The notes below the pieces were generated by a model. The model searched no databases, had not been told where the DNA came from, and worked only from the letters and a program-made list of their open reading frames with translations. From the NCBI RefSeq assembly GCF_963855985.1, contig NC_087096.1, positions 5,828,001 to 5,892,000 of the forward strand: a stretch of 64,000 bases of DNA, written 5' to 3'. Shown piece after piece: positions 1 to 11,594 of this stretch (within the stretch, counting starts at the first letter, position 1; each line of letters begins with the position of its first letter). The position numbers and the translations under genes are program-made. Source of the DNA: Ostrinia nubilalis. Taxonomy: Eukaryota; Arthropoda; Insecta; Lepidoptera; Crambidae.

Positions 1-898
1 TATACCTATACATACATATTGTTAAAATTATGTAAAAATAAGGCCGCTTAAACACGCTTAGAAAAGTAGCCGGGCCTACGCAAGAATTCGTGGTTTCAAC
101 ACAGGAGCCGTGTACATTGCTCTGGCGCTGAGAAATAATTCTTGTCTGCGCTAGATACGACATGCGGCGGACGCGCACTGTGTGGCAAATGTAGCTAGAA
201 CCACAGAATAATAATAAGTACTGCTAGAACCAACGAAATTCTTGTCTTGTCTGCGACACGGTGAAATTTCTTAGCGTGTACAAGAAGCCTAAGATAGTAA
301 TAGTAACATTGTAATAAAAAAGCTGTATACCTACCTACGTTTACGAAATAGTGAATTTAATTGGGAAAGTTGGATTGTTAAAAATTTAAAAGAGCAAAAG
401 TTTCTTTAATATGAAAAAATCTTGTAGCAACAGTCGGGTCGTAGCGTGTACTACGGCGTAGCAGTTCAGCTACGAGAAAGGTTAAAACGCTCCGTAGCTT
501 GCTCGAGCACGCTTCACGCCGAACGTTTGTCGCTGCTAAAAGGTACGCTTATGTAAACGTGTAGGCCAATTTGAAATAGATTCCACGTATCGCCCGCTCA
601 CTTTGAGTATTTGGAATAGCGCTCGGATTTTAGCTGAACTACCCTTGAAAGTGAATACGCCAGATGCTATGATTTTACGGATTTTCTATGTATTTTAAAG
701 TAATACGACTGGGAATGTGATCATTTTTGATAATACATATTGATGGCGCAAGTAAGCTACGAATGTAGAGTAATGTGCCTACAAGACATGTATTATTATG
801 ATCTAGACCTGGTACACAAAAAGCTTTACCAAAACCTCTTTTAGACCGTTTCGTGATGCCATACTCGTTAATGGACATACAGTTGCACTGGAATGTAA
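1..898. other. Non-coding DNA, no gene recognised
   Basis: AT-rich sequence with a locally GC-richer patch around 420-560. Only chance ORFs are seen (for example 675-914 on the minus strand). Confidence 0.4.
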
Positions 899-1017
899 GG
901 CTGTGTTGCACCACCTAACTTTGGACCGTAACTATAACGATAACCGGTGTTTTTTGTATGGGGTTTGACAGATTTTTGACGTTTGTCAAAGTTAAAGTAA
1001 GATGGTGCAACCCAGAC
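899..1017. mobile_element. PIF/Harbinger-like MITE, family GGCTGGGTTGCACC, copy 1
   Basis: It has inverted ends (GGCTGTGTTGCACC and GGTGCAACCCAGAC) and TAA on both sides (896-898, 1018-1020). The middle carries GTTTTTTGTATGGGGTTTGACAG, which is shared with three other copies in the window. TAA/TTA target duplications are typical of PIF/Harbinger elements. Confidence 0.75.
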
Positions 1018-2031
1018 TAAGTAGATAAAAGATCAACTCATAAAAATCTTGGTACTTTCCTCAACGTCATGTTGGTACCCTTTAGATTAACCGCTTATCT
1101 CATCCCTTTTTATCACACTTTGAACTCGTTACGTATGATTGATAGTATCATCATCTTTACGATCCGTTTAGCATGCGTACGAGTATCGGCAACGATAGGT
1201 TATCTATTCTTATCAGCTGTTCACGCGTTGGTGCGTCGTTGCGCACTGATTTATGCTTCCTGTCTTGGAGTATGACGTCAGAGAGTTTATTTCGCGAGAT
1301 TTCGGCATGTGACGTTTTCGCTTCCAGCAAGATGCTTTTAGATTAGTATGATGTAGACTGTATTAGACTGAGATGAAGATACAAATCAACAACGAAGCTT
1401 ATGGTCGCATATCATGGCTTGTGAGATTCATTTTCATTCTACATTATTTTGAACTTTAAAGCCATAAAGCTGAAAATAATGAAAAGTGCTCACTTGTTTA
1501 GTTAAGGGTACAAACTATGCAATAAACATTTGAAATACAAAGATAGAAAACTTCCAAATCTTCCAATCTGAAAATAATTTCAAAAATTCTTTTCAGTCTA
1601 CTTACTCCGTAACATAATTTTCAATAAGCATTAAATATTAACCACCCACTGAAACTCAGAGACTTTGTTGGCGTTTCATGTGACCATTAAGATATGCAGT
1701 AAGATAGAAAAGGCTATAACTTGGTATATTTTGAATTTCATTTCCACCAGGCTATGAAAACTACACCTGTATTTGAACCCTAGTTTGTGATGTACTCGTA
1801 AAGGTTACATAGTTACGGCTTATGATAACCGATACGATCATTCTATTTCCGTTTGAATGGTCGGAGATTGACATAGCCTGAATTTAGGGCGTAATACTTG
1901 TTAAGATGTAACAAAATTGTAACCCTTAGTAGGAAAATATGAAAGTCCGATGTATGAAAGTCACACTTTTTTGTATAAAAATATAAGCAATTTGTATTTA
2001 AAAAGTCCCGTTAACTCCTCGTGGTAAGCTC
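1018..2031. other. Non-coding DNA, nothing recognised
   Basis: AT-rich sequence without a repeat boundary, RNA gene or convincing coding region. Confidence 0.35.
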
Positions 2032-2145
2032 AGGCTGAGATGCTCCATCTAACTTTAACCGTAACTATAACTATAAATGGTGTTTTTGTATGGAATTTGA
2101 GAGATTTCTGATGTTTGTTAAAGTTAAAGTTAGATGGTGCCACAT
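2032..2145. mobile_element. PIF/Harbinger-like MITE, family GGCTGGGTTGCACC, copy 2 (degraded)
   Basis: It has the same internal core as 899-1017 (TGTATGGAATTTGAGAGATT, then TTAAAGTTAAAGTTAGATGG). The termini are diverged and no target duplication remains. Confidence 0.6.
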
Positions 2146-2637
2146 CATGCTTGTGTTACGAGTGGGTTCACTACAATAGTCCAGCGGCGGCGGGGTTTAA
2201 AAACGCATTAAAAAAACTCATTAAAACTCATTTATTTCTGTAAATAGGCTTAAAAAAAGCACTTTTACACGTCCCAGTATTAACCCTACCACTGCTTCAG
2301 GACAATAAATGGGCCAGTGTTGAGAAGAAGCAGCGCAAGAAACTCAGTCACTATTGTCAGCCTCTTTTTCAAAGGTTTACATGCTTTAAAATGTACAAGG
2401 TTATAAATAAGTATTTATGCGAGCTAGGCAGTAACGTATCCCAAACATTTTTATCTTTTAAATAATCATCGACTTTATAGTAGCCCTTTTTCATTAAGGT
2501 ACTTTTAATATGTGCTTTGAATTTATGAATGGGTAGTTCTACAACAGTTTGTGGTAATTTATTATAGAATTTATTTATTATAAGTCATTGGAAAATTCTT
2601 CAAAAAAAAATTGCATCTATCGACGTCTATACTTTTA

Positions 2638-2789
2638 GGCCAGGTTTAGACACGTACGATAACCGCGCGTTTTCTGGGTGGTTCCATTGGCGAGACGCTG
2701 AGGCGGTAACCGTGCGGTAAAGGTTTGTATGCAAATGTACGAGAACTGCCCAGCAACCGCACGATTTTTTACTGTGTCTGAAACAGGCC
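2638..2789. mobile_element. PIF/Harbinger-like MITE, family GGCCAGGTTTAGACAC
   Basis: The inverted ends are GGCCAGGTTTAGACAC and GTGTCTGAAACAGGCC, and TTA lies directly on both sides (2635-2637, 2790-2792). No coding capacity. Confidence 0.72.
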
Positions 2790-2855
2790 TTAATCAAGGA
2801 GCACTATTTTTTGTCACTGGAAATCCCGGTATTGCGCCACTCAGCGCCACTCCAC

Positions 2856-3465
2856 CCTCTGAGCCGATAATCCCTTTCATGTCCGACCGTCAGAGATACA
2901 GGCGCATGAGGGGTACTATTCTAATGATTTCTCAATGGTTAATTCATTTGGCTATTTGACGCCTCTTTAGTTAAGTTTAGGACTGTTTAATGAGGTAAAT
3001 TAGTAAAGTTTTAGAGTTTAACTTTTAGTCGTTGGGTATATTTCTGGCTGGGGGAAAGTAGGAAGGATTACTTCATTCTGCTGACTTCATTTATCGTGAT
3101 TTTTTAACAAGATAAACATTATTGTATTTATAGTGTGATCTTACTAGTACGTGCTGGGCACGGGAGGTGCGATTTGTATAACTAAGTACTTATTGTGATG
3201 CAAGCCCTATGATCTTCGTGATCTCGTATTTTCCATTTCAGATCTTGAATACATTGAGGGTTTTCAGGAAATCGTATTTTTTTTGTTATTATTACGTTAT
3301 TATGTTCGACAGATCGTGGTTTATTTATAATAGAGTCTTTGTTGCTGTAAATCTTCAGTATTGTATTTAATCAATTGCCTTTGAAAGCGTCATTTTCCCG
3401 GTGAGCCGATAAAGGCCCTTTCACGTCCAACTGCCGGCTGAACGGCGATACAGGATAGTGCTGTG
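2856..3465. repeat. Diverged short direct repeat pair (2856-2915 and 3401-3465)
   Basis: Both segments carry GAGCCGATAA, then CCCTTTCA(T/C)GTCC and GATACAGG. This looks like two old copies of one unidentified repeat. The DNA between them has no recognisable gene. Confidence 0.4.
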
Positions 3466-3528
3466 CCTAACGAGATCTTAATGTTATCGGTAAAACATCG
3501 ATACAAGTATATTTACTGAGTGTGAAGT

Positions 3529-3650
3529 GGCTGGGTTGCACCATCTTACTTTAACTATAACTAACTAAATCTAACTAAATCTGTCAAACTCCATGCAAAA
3601 AACACCGGTTATCTTTAGTTACGGTAACAATTTTATGGTGCAACTCAGCC
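3529..3650. mobile_element. PIF/Harbinger-like MITE, family GGCTGGGTTGCACC, copy 3 (reverse orientation)
   Basis: It begins GGCTGGGTTGCACCATC, ends GGTGCAACTCAGCC followed by TAA, and contains the family core in reverse (AACTCCATGCAAAAAACACC). Confidence 0.7.
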
Positions 3651-4209
3651 TAAATAATTAATAAGACTGTTGTTAATGCCTAATCATCGCGTGGTGTGTT
3701 ACATCATTGATGACGTAGAGTTAAATCAATTTATGTGCAGTGTCGCATAAACACAATGTTTATTTGGAACTTCTAGTTTCAAGTACTGCCACTGTCGACA
3801 AATTAATAGCATAATTTTAACTATTACCAAAGCTAAGAATTACGTTAAATGTACAAACGTTGTGTACATCGACGCGTGATGCATGTTTTAGAAAGTTATG
3901 AATTTATTTATTTAAAAGACTCTTTTAACGATTTTGCTATCGACTTTTTATCGATAAGTTGACCTAATTAGCAACACTATGTCCGCCTTACGTGGGGGAT
4001 GTATTCTGATAGATTTCTCAGGCGGCGCGTTTTGTCCGAATTGAGTGGACGCTGTTTACGGTTTTGCCCGATTTGGATGATAAAGCTTCACGTATTTCTT
4101 TGTATTATTGTTGTTTTGTCAAACCTTTTAGGAAAATAAAAGTCTACAAAGCTCAGTAACAGAGCTTGATTGGTGTGATGATACTCTAAATAAGGAAAAT
4201 CTCACTATA

Positions 4210-5315
4210 CAGTGTGAGTCACGTTAAAGTGTACATATGAAAATAGATGAAACTAGACCTATTTTTATCGACAAAAAAGAGGTCAAAATTTTTTTGAGAT
4301 TTTTTTTAAATTTTTTATAGAATTTTATTTCTTCCAATTACTTATTGTAAAGAAAACGTAATAACTTTTAAACTAAGCGGTATATCCTGATAAAATAAAA
4401 ACAGTAATAATGCTAAATAACAGGCAATACTAAAAAAATACATAAAATACATAAAAAAGGCCAACAAATAATAAAAAATGATAGTTTTGAAAAAAAAACT
4501 GCTTTAAAATTCGTGTTTTTTTTGGTTATTTGATAAATTTCTCCAAAAAATGCCCCTATAACAGGTGGTTTTTATTACTTTGTATTATTCTCTATCGTAT
4601 TATCCTTGTAAAACCAAAAATCGCACGTCTCTATCCCTATCACAACATTTGCTATGATCGTTTGAACAAAGGCCTGCCACAACATTATTCTCCGCTACAG
4701 TTAGAGACAATTTTAATTTTAACTAAAATGCTTATTTTGCTTCGAAATCTTTTGTTTTTATTTGAAATCTAACTCGTCTTTATCAAAATAACAAATCTGG
4801 AGCCATTTTCAGTTTCGTTGTTAACGAAGCGTTGAATGGCGCGCCCGGAGAGGCTTAGTTCAAACGATCATTGCAAACGTTGTGATAGGGATAGAGACAT
4901 GCGATTTTTGGTTTTACGAAGGTAATACGATAGAGAATAATACAAAGTAATAAAAACCACCGGTTATAGGGGCATTTTTTGGAGAAATTTATCAAATAAC
5001 CAAAAAAACACGAATTTAAAAGCAGATTTTTTTCAAAAAGTATCATTTTTTATTATTTACTGGCCTTTTTTATGTATTTTATGTATTTTTTTTAGTATTG
5101 CCTGTTATTTAGCATTATTACTGTTTTTATTTCATCAGGATATACCGCTTAGTTTAAAAGTTATTACGTTTTCTTTACAATTAGTAATTGGAAGAAAAAA
5201 AATTCTATAAAAAATTAAAAAAAAATCTCAAAAAATTTTTGACCTCTTTTTTGTCGATAAAAATAGGTCTAGTTTCATCTATTTTCATATGTACACTTTA
5301 ACGTGACTCACACTG
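4210..5315. mobile_element. Foldback (long inverted repeat) element, TA-flanked, copy 1
   Basis: It starts CAGTGTGAGTCACGTTAAAG and ends with the reverse complement, flanked by TA on both sides (4208-4209, 5316-5317). The two arms of roughly 0.5 kb are reverse complements over nearly their whole length, so the element could fold into one long hairpin. The TA duplication and CAGTG terminus suggest the Tc1/mariner superfamily. No transposase is present. The apparent ORFs in the arms (the GYLINFSKKCPYNRWF reading) are the same non-coding arm read in both directions. Confidence 0.8.
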
Positions 5316-5321
5316 TATTTA

Positions 5322-5431
5322 TGCCCGTTTTCACCTTCAATCCCTAATTTTTAAATTAACCAAAACAAAATTCCTGTTATACGTTACCGATACCGTTACT
5401 TAAAAATAGGAATTGATGGTGAAAACAGGCA
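5322..5431. mobile_element. Small MITE, ends TGCCYGTTTTCACC, TTA-flanked
   Basis: The ends are TGCCCGTTTTCACCTTCAAT and its near reverse complement ending GGTGAAAACAGGCA, with TTA on both sides (5319-5321, 5432-5434). It sits directly against the foldback element. Confidence 0.68.
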
Positions 5432-5434
5432 TTA

Positions 5435-7552
5435 GTCACGCTGTAGTTACAGAGCTTTATCGACAACTTTACCACCAAAAATACTCAAAAGTACTTTACC
5501 ATTTCGCGTTCTGTCAATACGAAAAGTAACCCACTGCCCCACATCAAACATTTCAAGCCCAGATACGATCTAAACTACTCAAATAAGACTAATTTCCCGT
5601 CTCAGATGAATACTTTGGCGCGTAATCTCGCACTGAAAAGGCTCGCGCACAAAGGGGCTTTCAGGCGAAGCAGGCCGCGCTAAAATGGCTGCCAAACAAA
5701 TCCACACACGATGAATAACCTAAGTAGGTTAGACCGATACACCCCGCTCTTTAAAACCTTTATGGTTGGAAATATACTTTAAGTTCCGCGTCCGAGACGA
5801 TATCTTGGAATGGTGTGGCTTTGTAGTTTTTGCGACCCGACAGTTTATGTGCGTTTCAATTTCAATGAACTCGAATTGAAGTGTTTTCCGACAACTCTGC
5901 AAGAAAGGACTAAAATACTCGTTTATTTCCGCATTTCAATTTCATTGATTAATCTCGTTTTCTATGTAATTCTATAGGTATTATTTTAACATTTAACCAT
6001 TACATATGGTATGATACCAAATTGTATTTTTACAAACCCACAGCAACTATATTTCTACGACAAAATCTCACATCGTCATTATCGTTTTGCAATTTTTAAG
6101 TCCGAGGTGGGTGTAAAACTTAAAAAGTTATATTTTCTTAAAGAATGCAGTTACAAAAATTAAAAAATGCATTTTCGTTTTGAAAAGTTTTTTAATGTTC
6201 CAAGAGTTATTTAAACCTTTCCAATTAACTGTGAAATTGCAAGTCCAATATACAATGAAAGTGGAAGAGAAAGGAGGCGCCTAATTATGAAGTCTGGCAC
6301 GTGGGGCGCAAACGAATCAGTATTGCAAATTGCAACCCAGATAGGGTTGCCAGATGATAAGGGGAGGATAGGAAAAGAGTAACGAAGGCCATTTGGCTTG
6401 GATATTATGCCAATCTTAACTTAAAGATTTCAGCATCCATTTAATTAGAATGCCCTTCGCTATTTAATGACTATCTAGTATCAAGTGATCAATGATTGTA
6501 AGTTTATGTGTAAGTGTAATAAAATTTTTACTTTTGAATTTACTACTCACAAGTAAAAAAAATTGTTTAAAGGTTTTTGTACAGACATGCATTATGATTA
6601 TACGTAGGCACATAGAAAACACGATCAATAGGTATGTTCATGCATCATACTTTGTAAAGTGGGTATAGAACTCATAACCTTCGGTTTTATAGTCCGGTTA
6701 GGTCAGCGGTCATGATAAATCTTCTAAAATCACGTGACGTGACGAGAACTAGCGATAGACAACCCTAGATAGTAATATTCGTTTCCACCTCGGCTGCGGA
6801 GCGAATGCGCATTTTACACCGATAACTCTTTGGCGTTCAATTTTATAAAAATGTAAAGCTAATTACCTACGTTTTCTCGTACTTCTTTTCTGATCGTGAG
6901 ATTTTTTTTTATGTAAAATTCACCGGGTTTTCGTATTTTATTCTATTACCTACAAACTATAAATTTATGCATTATTCAAGAACATTACACACAGTTTGTA
7001 ATGCTTCATGGAACCTAAAATAAGTTATGGCATATTTCTAACTTAATTATCATAGGATAATCTTAAGAAATACTGGTCTTAACGATTTAAATTAGACTCA
7101 AATTGTGACATATCTATTCAAAGCAAAGAAGGTACCTATTTTAAATTATTTTCCTTCAGAGTCCCTAAGCGTAATAAAACGGTAAAGAGAGATGTTGCCC
7201 ATAAATAATATTAACACTGAAAGGATTTTTCCTCGGTCTCCAGTTTTATTACTTAACGGTTGGGAGAAAAAAATGATATATTTACTACCAAGTCACAAAT
7301 GGACGACACGCATAAAAATAAAACATCTGGCGCAAGCGAGTTGCGAATTCATAAATGTTGTAACATTATATTTAATTCGAAGACATTTGTAAATCGTATT
7401 ATTATTTTGGGTTGTTATTACTCACATGCCAACTGCCTAGGTACCCATATGAGTTCGGTATACGACTTTAATGATAATAAAAACCAAAGATTATAGCGTG
7501 AAGCTACAACAAAGTGATATATTATGTACATAATTTGACTTTAACAACAATC
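5435..7552. other. Non-coding DNA, nothing recognised
   Basis: AT-rich sequence. ORFs such as 7192-7392 and 7260-7496 overlap in different frames and resemble no family. Confidence 0.35.
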
Positions 7553-7668
7553 ACTAGGTGGACTGATGATCTGGTGAAGATCGCGAGAAGCACCTGGATG
7601 CGAGCGCAAGACCATTGTGGAAAACCTTGAGGTAAGTAGTGGACGTCATTTGACTGAAACGAACGAAG
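7553..7668 (+). mobile_element. RTE retrotransposon 3' end fragment (GAAC-tail type)
   Basis: It contains the decayed C-terminal coding signature (GGTGGACTGATGATCTGGTGAA, then CCTGGATGCGAGC) and the 3' motif AGTGGACGTCATTTGACTGAAACGAACGAA. It is 5'-truncated. Confidence 0.72.
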
Positions 7669-8082
7669 AATCCAATTGTCTTGGATTAGCTAATCTTTAC
7701 CCTTGACTATTACAACTGAATCCAGTAGGTAGGTACTTGTTCTTTTTTGGATGAATTATTTGGCTATTTAACCCAAAATCTAGTCCCAGCGAGATCATTA
7801 TTTGCTTTTATTTATGTCTCCGTCCTTCCATTGCCACTTTACGCAGCTACTACCCAAAGAAAGTTATTTATAACGCCTTTCTGATGCAAAAAGGCAACCC
7901 CATTTCCTCCCGCCACCCAACCGCTGGAAAATGTATTTGAGAAAAAATCCGGGTTTATGTGAACTTAACATTTTACGTGCTTTCTAAAGGCGAAATCCGA
8001 TACTAAACTAGCGGACTGAAACTGATCCTGAAATGTTACTACACATGACCTCTACAATCATAGCAAAACAACTCTACATTAT

Positions 8083-8197
8083 CCCCCATAATAACAAAAG
8101 TTACACCTTAGTTGAAACCTGTTTTAAAGTGACGTTTAGTATGGAAAAGTCACTTTAAAACAGGGTTCAACTATGGTGTAACTTTTTTCTTAGGGGG
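8083..8197. mobile_element. Short palindromic MITE, ends CCCCC...GGGGG
   Basis: The arms AAAAGTTACACC...GTTTTAAAGTGAC and GTCACTTTAAAACAGG...GGTGTAACTTTT pair almost completely around a spacer of about 15 bp. No clear target duplication. Confidence 0.6.
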
Positions 8198-8328
8198 TAC
8201 CTATATCTTTTAACTATTTAGTCCGAGATGTCAAACAATAGAATCGATACTGATGGCAACCATGTTTCAGACGAATCCAAATTTGTTCTTGCAATGTCTT
8301 TTTCAAATAATTGGGACTTAAATTATCT

Positions 8329-8348
8329 GGGGGCACGGCAGTGCCCCC
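8329..8348. repeat. Perfect GC hairpin GGGGGCAC-GGCA-GTGCCCCC
   Basis: It has 8-bp perfect arms with a 4-base loop. The same GGGGGCACGG(T/C)AGTG motif recurs at 8709 and 8814, where the right arm has decayed to GTGCAACC. It probably belongs to the interspersed repeat covering 8320-8920. Confidence 0.6.
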
Positions 8349-8562
8349 ACCAAGTCGAGCAGAAAAGCGGCACGGCCGTACCATCCTTTTCTCGAAGCAA
8401 TTCAGGCCATTTTCGACCGCCTGTAACTTCGTTGTGGATAAAACTAGAAGGCTGAATTTTCATTAGCTATGCAGGCATTGTAAAGACACGGTATATTTAA
8501 AATTTCATTCAATTTGAACCAGGAGTTTAAGAATTATAACGGGTCAAAGTTACTTAATTTTG

Positions 8563-8606
8563 TCACTCACTGACTCACTGACTCACTGACTCACTGACTG
8601 ACTCAC
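8563..8606. repeat. Microsatellite, ACTCACTG repeat
   Basis: About four perfect ACTCACTG units followed by ACTGACTC, inside the same interspersed repeat. Confidence 0.85.
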
Positions 8607-8708
8607 CGATCATCAAAATTCTAAGGCACTTCTAGCAGACCTAGAAGCTTCAAATTTGGAATATAAGTAGTGTTTGGTGTATGAATCAAGGAAAAACTAA
8701 AATATTTA

Positions 8709-8917
8709 GGGGCACGGTAGTGCAACCGCCAAGTCGAGTAAAATTTTTCAATTTCGGTCCAGTTTTCTAGATACATAACTGCTGTCTACAAAATACAAAA
8801 AGAAATAAGATTTGGGGGCACGGTAGTGCAACCGCCAAGTCGAGTAAAATTTTTCAATTTCGGTCCAGTTTTCTAGATACATAACTGCTGTCTACAAAAT
8901 ACAAAAAGAAATGAGAT
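8709..8917. repeat. Two-copy tandem repeat, 106-bp unit
   Basis: The unit GGGGCACGGTAGTGCAACCG... through ...ACAAAATACAAAAAGAAAT is present twice, at 8709 and 8815, with almost no difference. This indicates a recent duplication next to the palindrome at 8916. Confidence 0.85.
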
Positions 8918-9235
8918 CCCATCAAAAACAATACTTGTCAAAAAAACCAAGTCTCGCAACTCAGTTGTTCTACGGTAAAAAGTTGTGAGATCCATGTAAT
9001 ACCAAGTCCAGGCCAGGAAATCTTTAACGTTTTACATAAATATATTGACTTGGCCATCGCATAAAAACACGTGTAAATTAAATTATTTAGTGCGATGGCC
9101 AAGTCAATAATTTATGTAAAACGTTAAAGATTTCCTGGCCTGGACTTGGTATTACATGGATCTCACAACTTTTTACCGTAGAACAACTGAGTTGCGAGAC
9201 TTGGTTTTTTTGACAAGTATTGTTTTTGATGGGAT
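8916..9235. mobile_element. Near-perfect palindromic MITE
   Basis: The left arm 8916-9061 and right arm 9091-9235 are reverse complements with a single one-base indel, around a 29-bp AT-rich spacer. No coding capacity. Such identical arms imply a young element or recent arm correction. Confidence 0.82.
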
Positions 9236-9361
9236 TTTCTTTGTCTCGTTGTTAATATTCCACTCCACCACGTAATCTAGCGATTGCATCATGAAATTAA
9301 AATATTAAATCGTATTTGTACCAGAGAGATTTTATTACATAAAATCTAAGCGTTTCGAAGC

Positions 9362-9700
9362 ATGTTCATCATCATCATCATCTCAGCCATAGGACGTCCA
9401 CTGCTGAACATCGGCCTTCCCCAATGCTTTGCATGCTGCCGGTTGGTAGCTGCCTGCGTCCAACGCCTTCCTTTATGATGTCGTCGGTCCACCTTGTGGG
9501 TAGACGTCCCACGCTGCGCTTTCCGGTACGCGGCCTCCACTCCAGAACCTTGCTGCCCCATCGGCCGTCAGTTCTGCGTACTATGTGCCCTGCCCATTGC
9601 CACTTTAAATTGCTAATCCGTCGGGCTATGTCAGCGGCTTTAGTTCGTTTACGGATTTCCTCATTTCTGATTCGATCTCGTCGAAGCATCTTATTTGTCT
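9362..9700 (-). mobile_element. RTE retrotransposon 3' end, C-terminus of the RT protein (ATG-tail type)
   Basis: On the minus strand the frame reads LKWQWAGHIVRRTDGRWG, then KVLEWRPRTG, then GRLPTRWTDDI. This is the conserved C-terminal segment after the RT domain in lepidopteran RTE elements. The 3' end carries a GATGATGATGATGAT tail (plus-strand CATCAT at 9367-9382). It is 5'-truncated, and the reading frame shifts near the end. There is no RT or endonuclease domain, so it is a dead copy. Confidence 0.85.
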
Positions 9701-9762
9701 CAATTTGTATTTTTTGAATTTAACCAGCAAAGTTTATAAAATTGAGGTACCTACTCTTACAA

Positions 9763-9788
9763 TTTTTTTTTTTTTTTTTTTTTTTTTT
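9763..9788. repeat. Homopolymer T run (26 bases)
   Basis: An uninterrupted T tract; it could also be the A-tail of a minus-strand retrocopy, but nothing recognisable precedes it. Confidence 0.8.
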
Positions 9789-10177
9789 CGATCAAATCTA
9801 TTGACGATCGACACATAGGTATCTTATACTATACAAGTAGTGTTCTTTAATCCACACAGCTCAGCCAGTATCCGACTCCATCCTATCTTAATACCCTGGA
9901 GTATATTTAGGCTCCTTGGAAGTTTCCTTTCACGGTAACCTATTTCCTGAAAAGATCAGGTTCGGAAAACAAAATAGAAAAAGTATTTTATACAAGATAA
10001 CCATTTACTTTTTGGAAAAAAAAACATTAGATTCTTATGTAGAGCACACCATTTTTATTGTAAAATGACCAATATTAATTAGTGGGATGTTCTAAATAAA
10101 TAATAAATAAATAAAAATTATTGACATAAAGTGTTACACTTAAAAACATACAACACAAATGTTTGCGTACTTCTGAT
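9789..10177. other. Non-coding DNA, nothing recognised
   Basis: AT-rich spacer between two RTE fragments. Confidence 0.35.
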
Positions 10178-10383
10178 GGAATTGCTAAAATCAAGTGGCA
10201 GTGGGAGGGGCACATACGAGTACTTAGCTCGTAGAGATGATGGCCGTTGGGGCAGAAAAGTTCTAGAGTGGCCCGACGAAGTCGTGATGAAGGTCGCTGG
10301 AAGAATCTGGATGCGGGCAGCACAGGACCAGTCGTTGTGGAAATCCTTGTCCAGCAGTGGACGTCATTTGACTGAAACGAACT
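10178..10383 (+). mobile_element. RTE retrotransposon 3' end fragment (GAAC-tail type) with internal deletion
   Basis: It reads IKWQW.GHI, then DDGRWGRKVLEW, then jumps to KVAGRIWMRAAQDQSLWKSL. The usual RPRTG...RWTDDLV segment between LEW and KVAG is missing. It ends in the 3' motif GTGGACGTCATTTGACTGAA, then ACGAAC. Confidence 0.8.
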
Positions 10384-10855
10384 TCTGATGGTGGATTGCT
10401 ATTTACTCGTAAAAAATTACATATTAAGTATATGGATTAGGTTCACACAATAAAAGTGAAGAATAAATATAATTTACACCGACTTTAAATTACCATATTT
10501 CAGTCCATCAAATACATCGATAAAAAGTGACGAAACCGTTTCCAAAAATACGGATATTTTATCGCATTCACGTAAAACTTTCATCGATAAATCACCGACT
10601 GGAGACTAGTGCCATGCAATAAACGACTGTTGACTGCAGCACCCCCCAGCGTCAAACTTTGCGCGTTAAAGCATAATACGATCGAAACTTCGGTATCGAA
10701 AACTACTTGTAAAGTACACAGTAACTCCCGTTAGTGGGCGATGGGATGTTGGTATTGCGAGTCGCTTCCGTGACGATGTCGGAATATGTGGATAGGTGAT
10801 GCTACTGTGATATAACGTATGATTATATCATAATCTTTATCCAGAATGCGACGAG
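10384..10855. other. Non-coding DNA, nothing recognised
   Basis: Spacer between two retrotransposon fragments, with no ORF or repeat boundary. Confidence 0.35.
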
Positions 10856-11131
10856 TCCATATTAAAAGAGCTCAACATCACCACGCGGCTCTCCACTATA
10901 TGCCTAAAGCGTACCCTCTATTTCTTTGGACACATTATGCGGTCTCCAAGGCATTGTCTGGAGAAACAAATTATCTTGGGACAAATGGAAGGCAGACGCG
11001 CTCGGGGCAGGGCACCGACGAGATGGTCGGAAGCGGTGAGGAGGACGGTGGGCGGGAGTTTGCATCGTGCGGTCCACACAGCTTATGACCGCAGTCTGTG
11101 GAGGAACACTGGTCGCGATCCTCATCAGTGA
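10856..11131 (+). mobile_element. Non-LTR retrotransposon C-terminal fragment, different family
   Basis: From about 10913 the frame reads LYFFGHIMRSPRHCLEKQII, then GRRARGRAPTRWSEAVRR, then DRSLWRN and a stop at 11129-11131. This is the FGHxxR...GRR.RGR...RW...A..R..W architecture of a retrotransposon C-terminus, but its sequence differs from the RTE copies elsewhere in the window. Upstream of 10913 the frame is broken. No RT motifs remain. Confidence 0.65.
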
Positions 11132-11392
11132 GGGAACGAGGAAGAAGAAATCCAGAATGCTTTATATTTATTTAAACTAGGATTAGTTATAAGATAAGTA
11201 TTATAGTAGTACTAGTTTATTTGCTATTTTGTTAAGGGCATTTAGTTTCCACTCCAGAAAAGTCTTGGAAAGTTACGGGATGGGGAAGCCTGAAGTGTTT
11301 TTTTGAATCAGTAAAGTAAAAAGAACAAGTTGCAACGTCCATACAAAATGACCCCACGTTAAACAGCTGAGAAAAACCAGTAAGCCTACCCT
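11132..11392. other. Non-coding spacer
   Basis: No gene or repeat boundary seen. Confidence 0.3.
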
Positions 11393-11594
11393 GTACCTCT
11401 AGTAGGAAAAACTTTCGAGTTCGTTTCGTTGCGTATTCAAAGTGTCATCGAAAAATTTTGTATGAAAAATTAAACAGCGCCCCCTAGGGCGGCTATAATA
11501 TAGGGGGCGCTGTTTAATTTTTCATACAAAATTTTTCGATGACACTTTGAATACGCAACGAAACGAACTCGAAAGTTTTTCCTACTAGAGGTAC
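11393..11594. mobile_element. Perfect 202-bp palindrome (MITE)
   Basis: The 94-bp arms (11393-11486 and 11501-11594) are exact reverse complements around a 14-bp spacer. The outer ends are GTACCTCTAGTAGG and CCTACTAGAGGTAC. A TA on either side of CCTCTAG...CTAGAGG is compatible with a Tc1/mariner-type MITE, but the true end is ambiguous. Confidence 0.82.

Noticed and set aside
4530..5046. ORFs of 63-86 residues with INFSKKCPYNRWF (also at 28442-28754 and 38464-38724)
   Set aside because: They recur on both strands because they lie in the inverted arms of the foldback elements. They are readings of a non-coding repeat, not a conserved protein.
8563..8606. CRISPR-like regular repeat
   Set aside because: It is a microsatellite with no spacers, in a eukaryotic genome.
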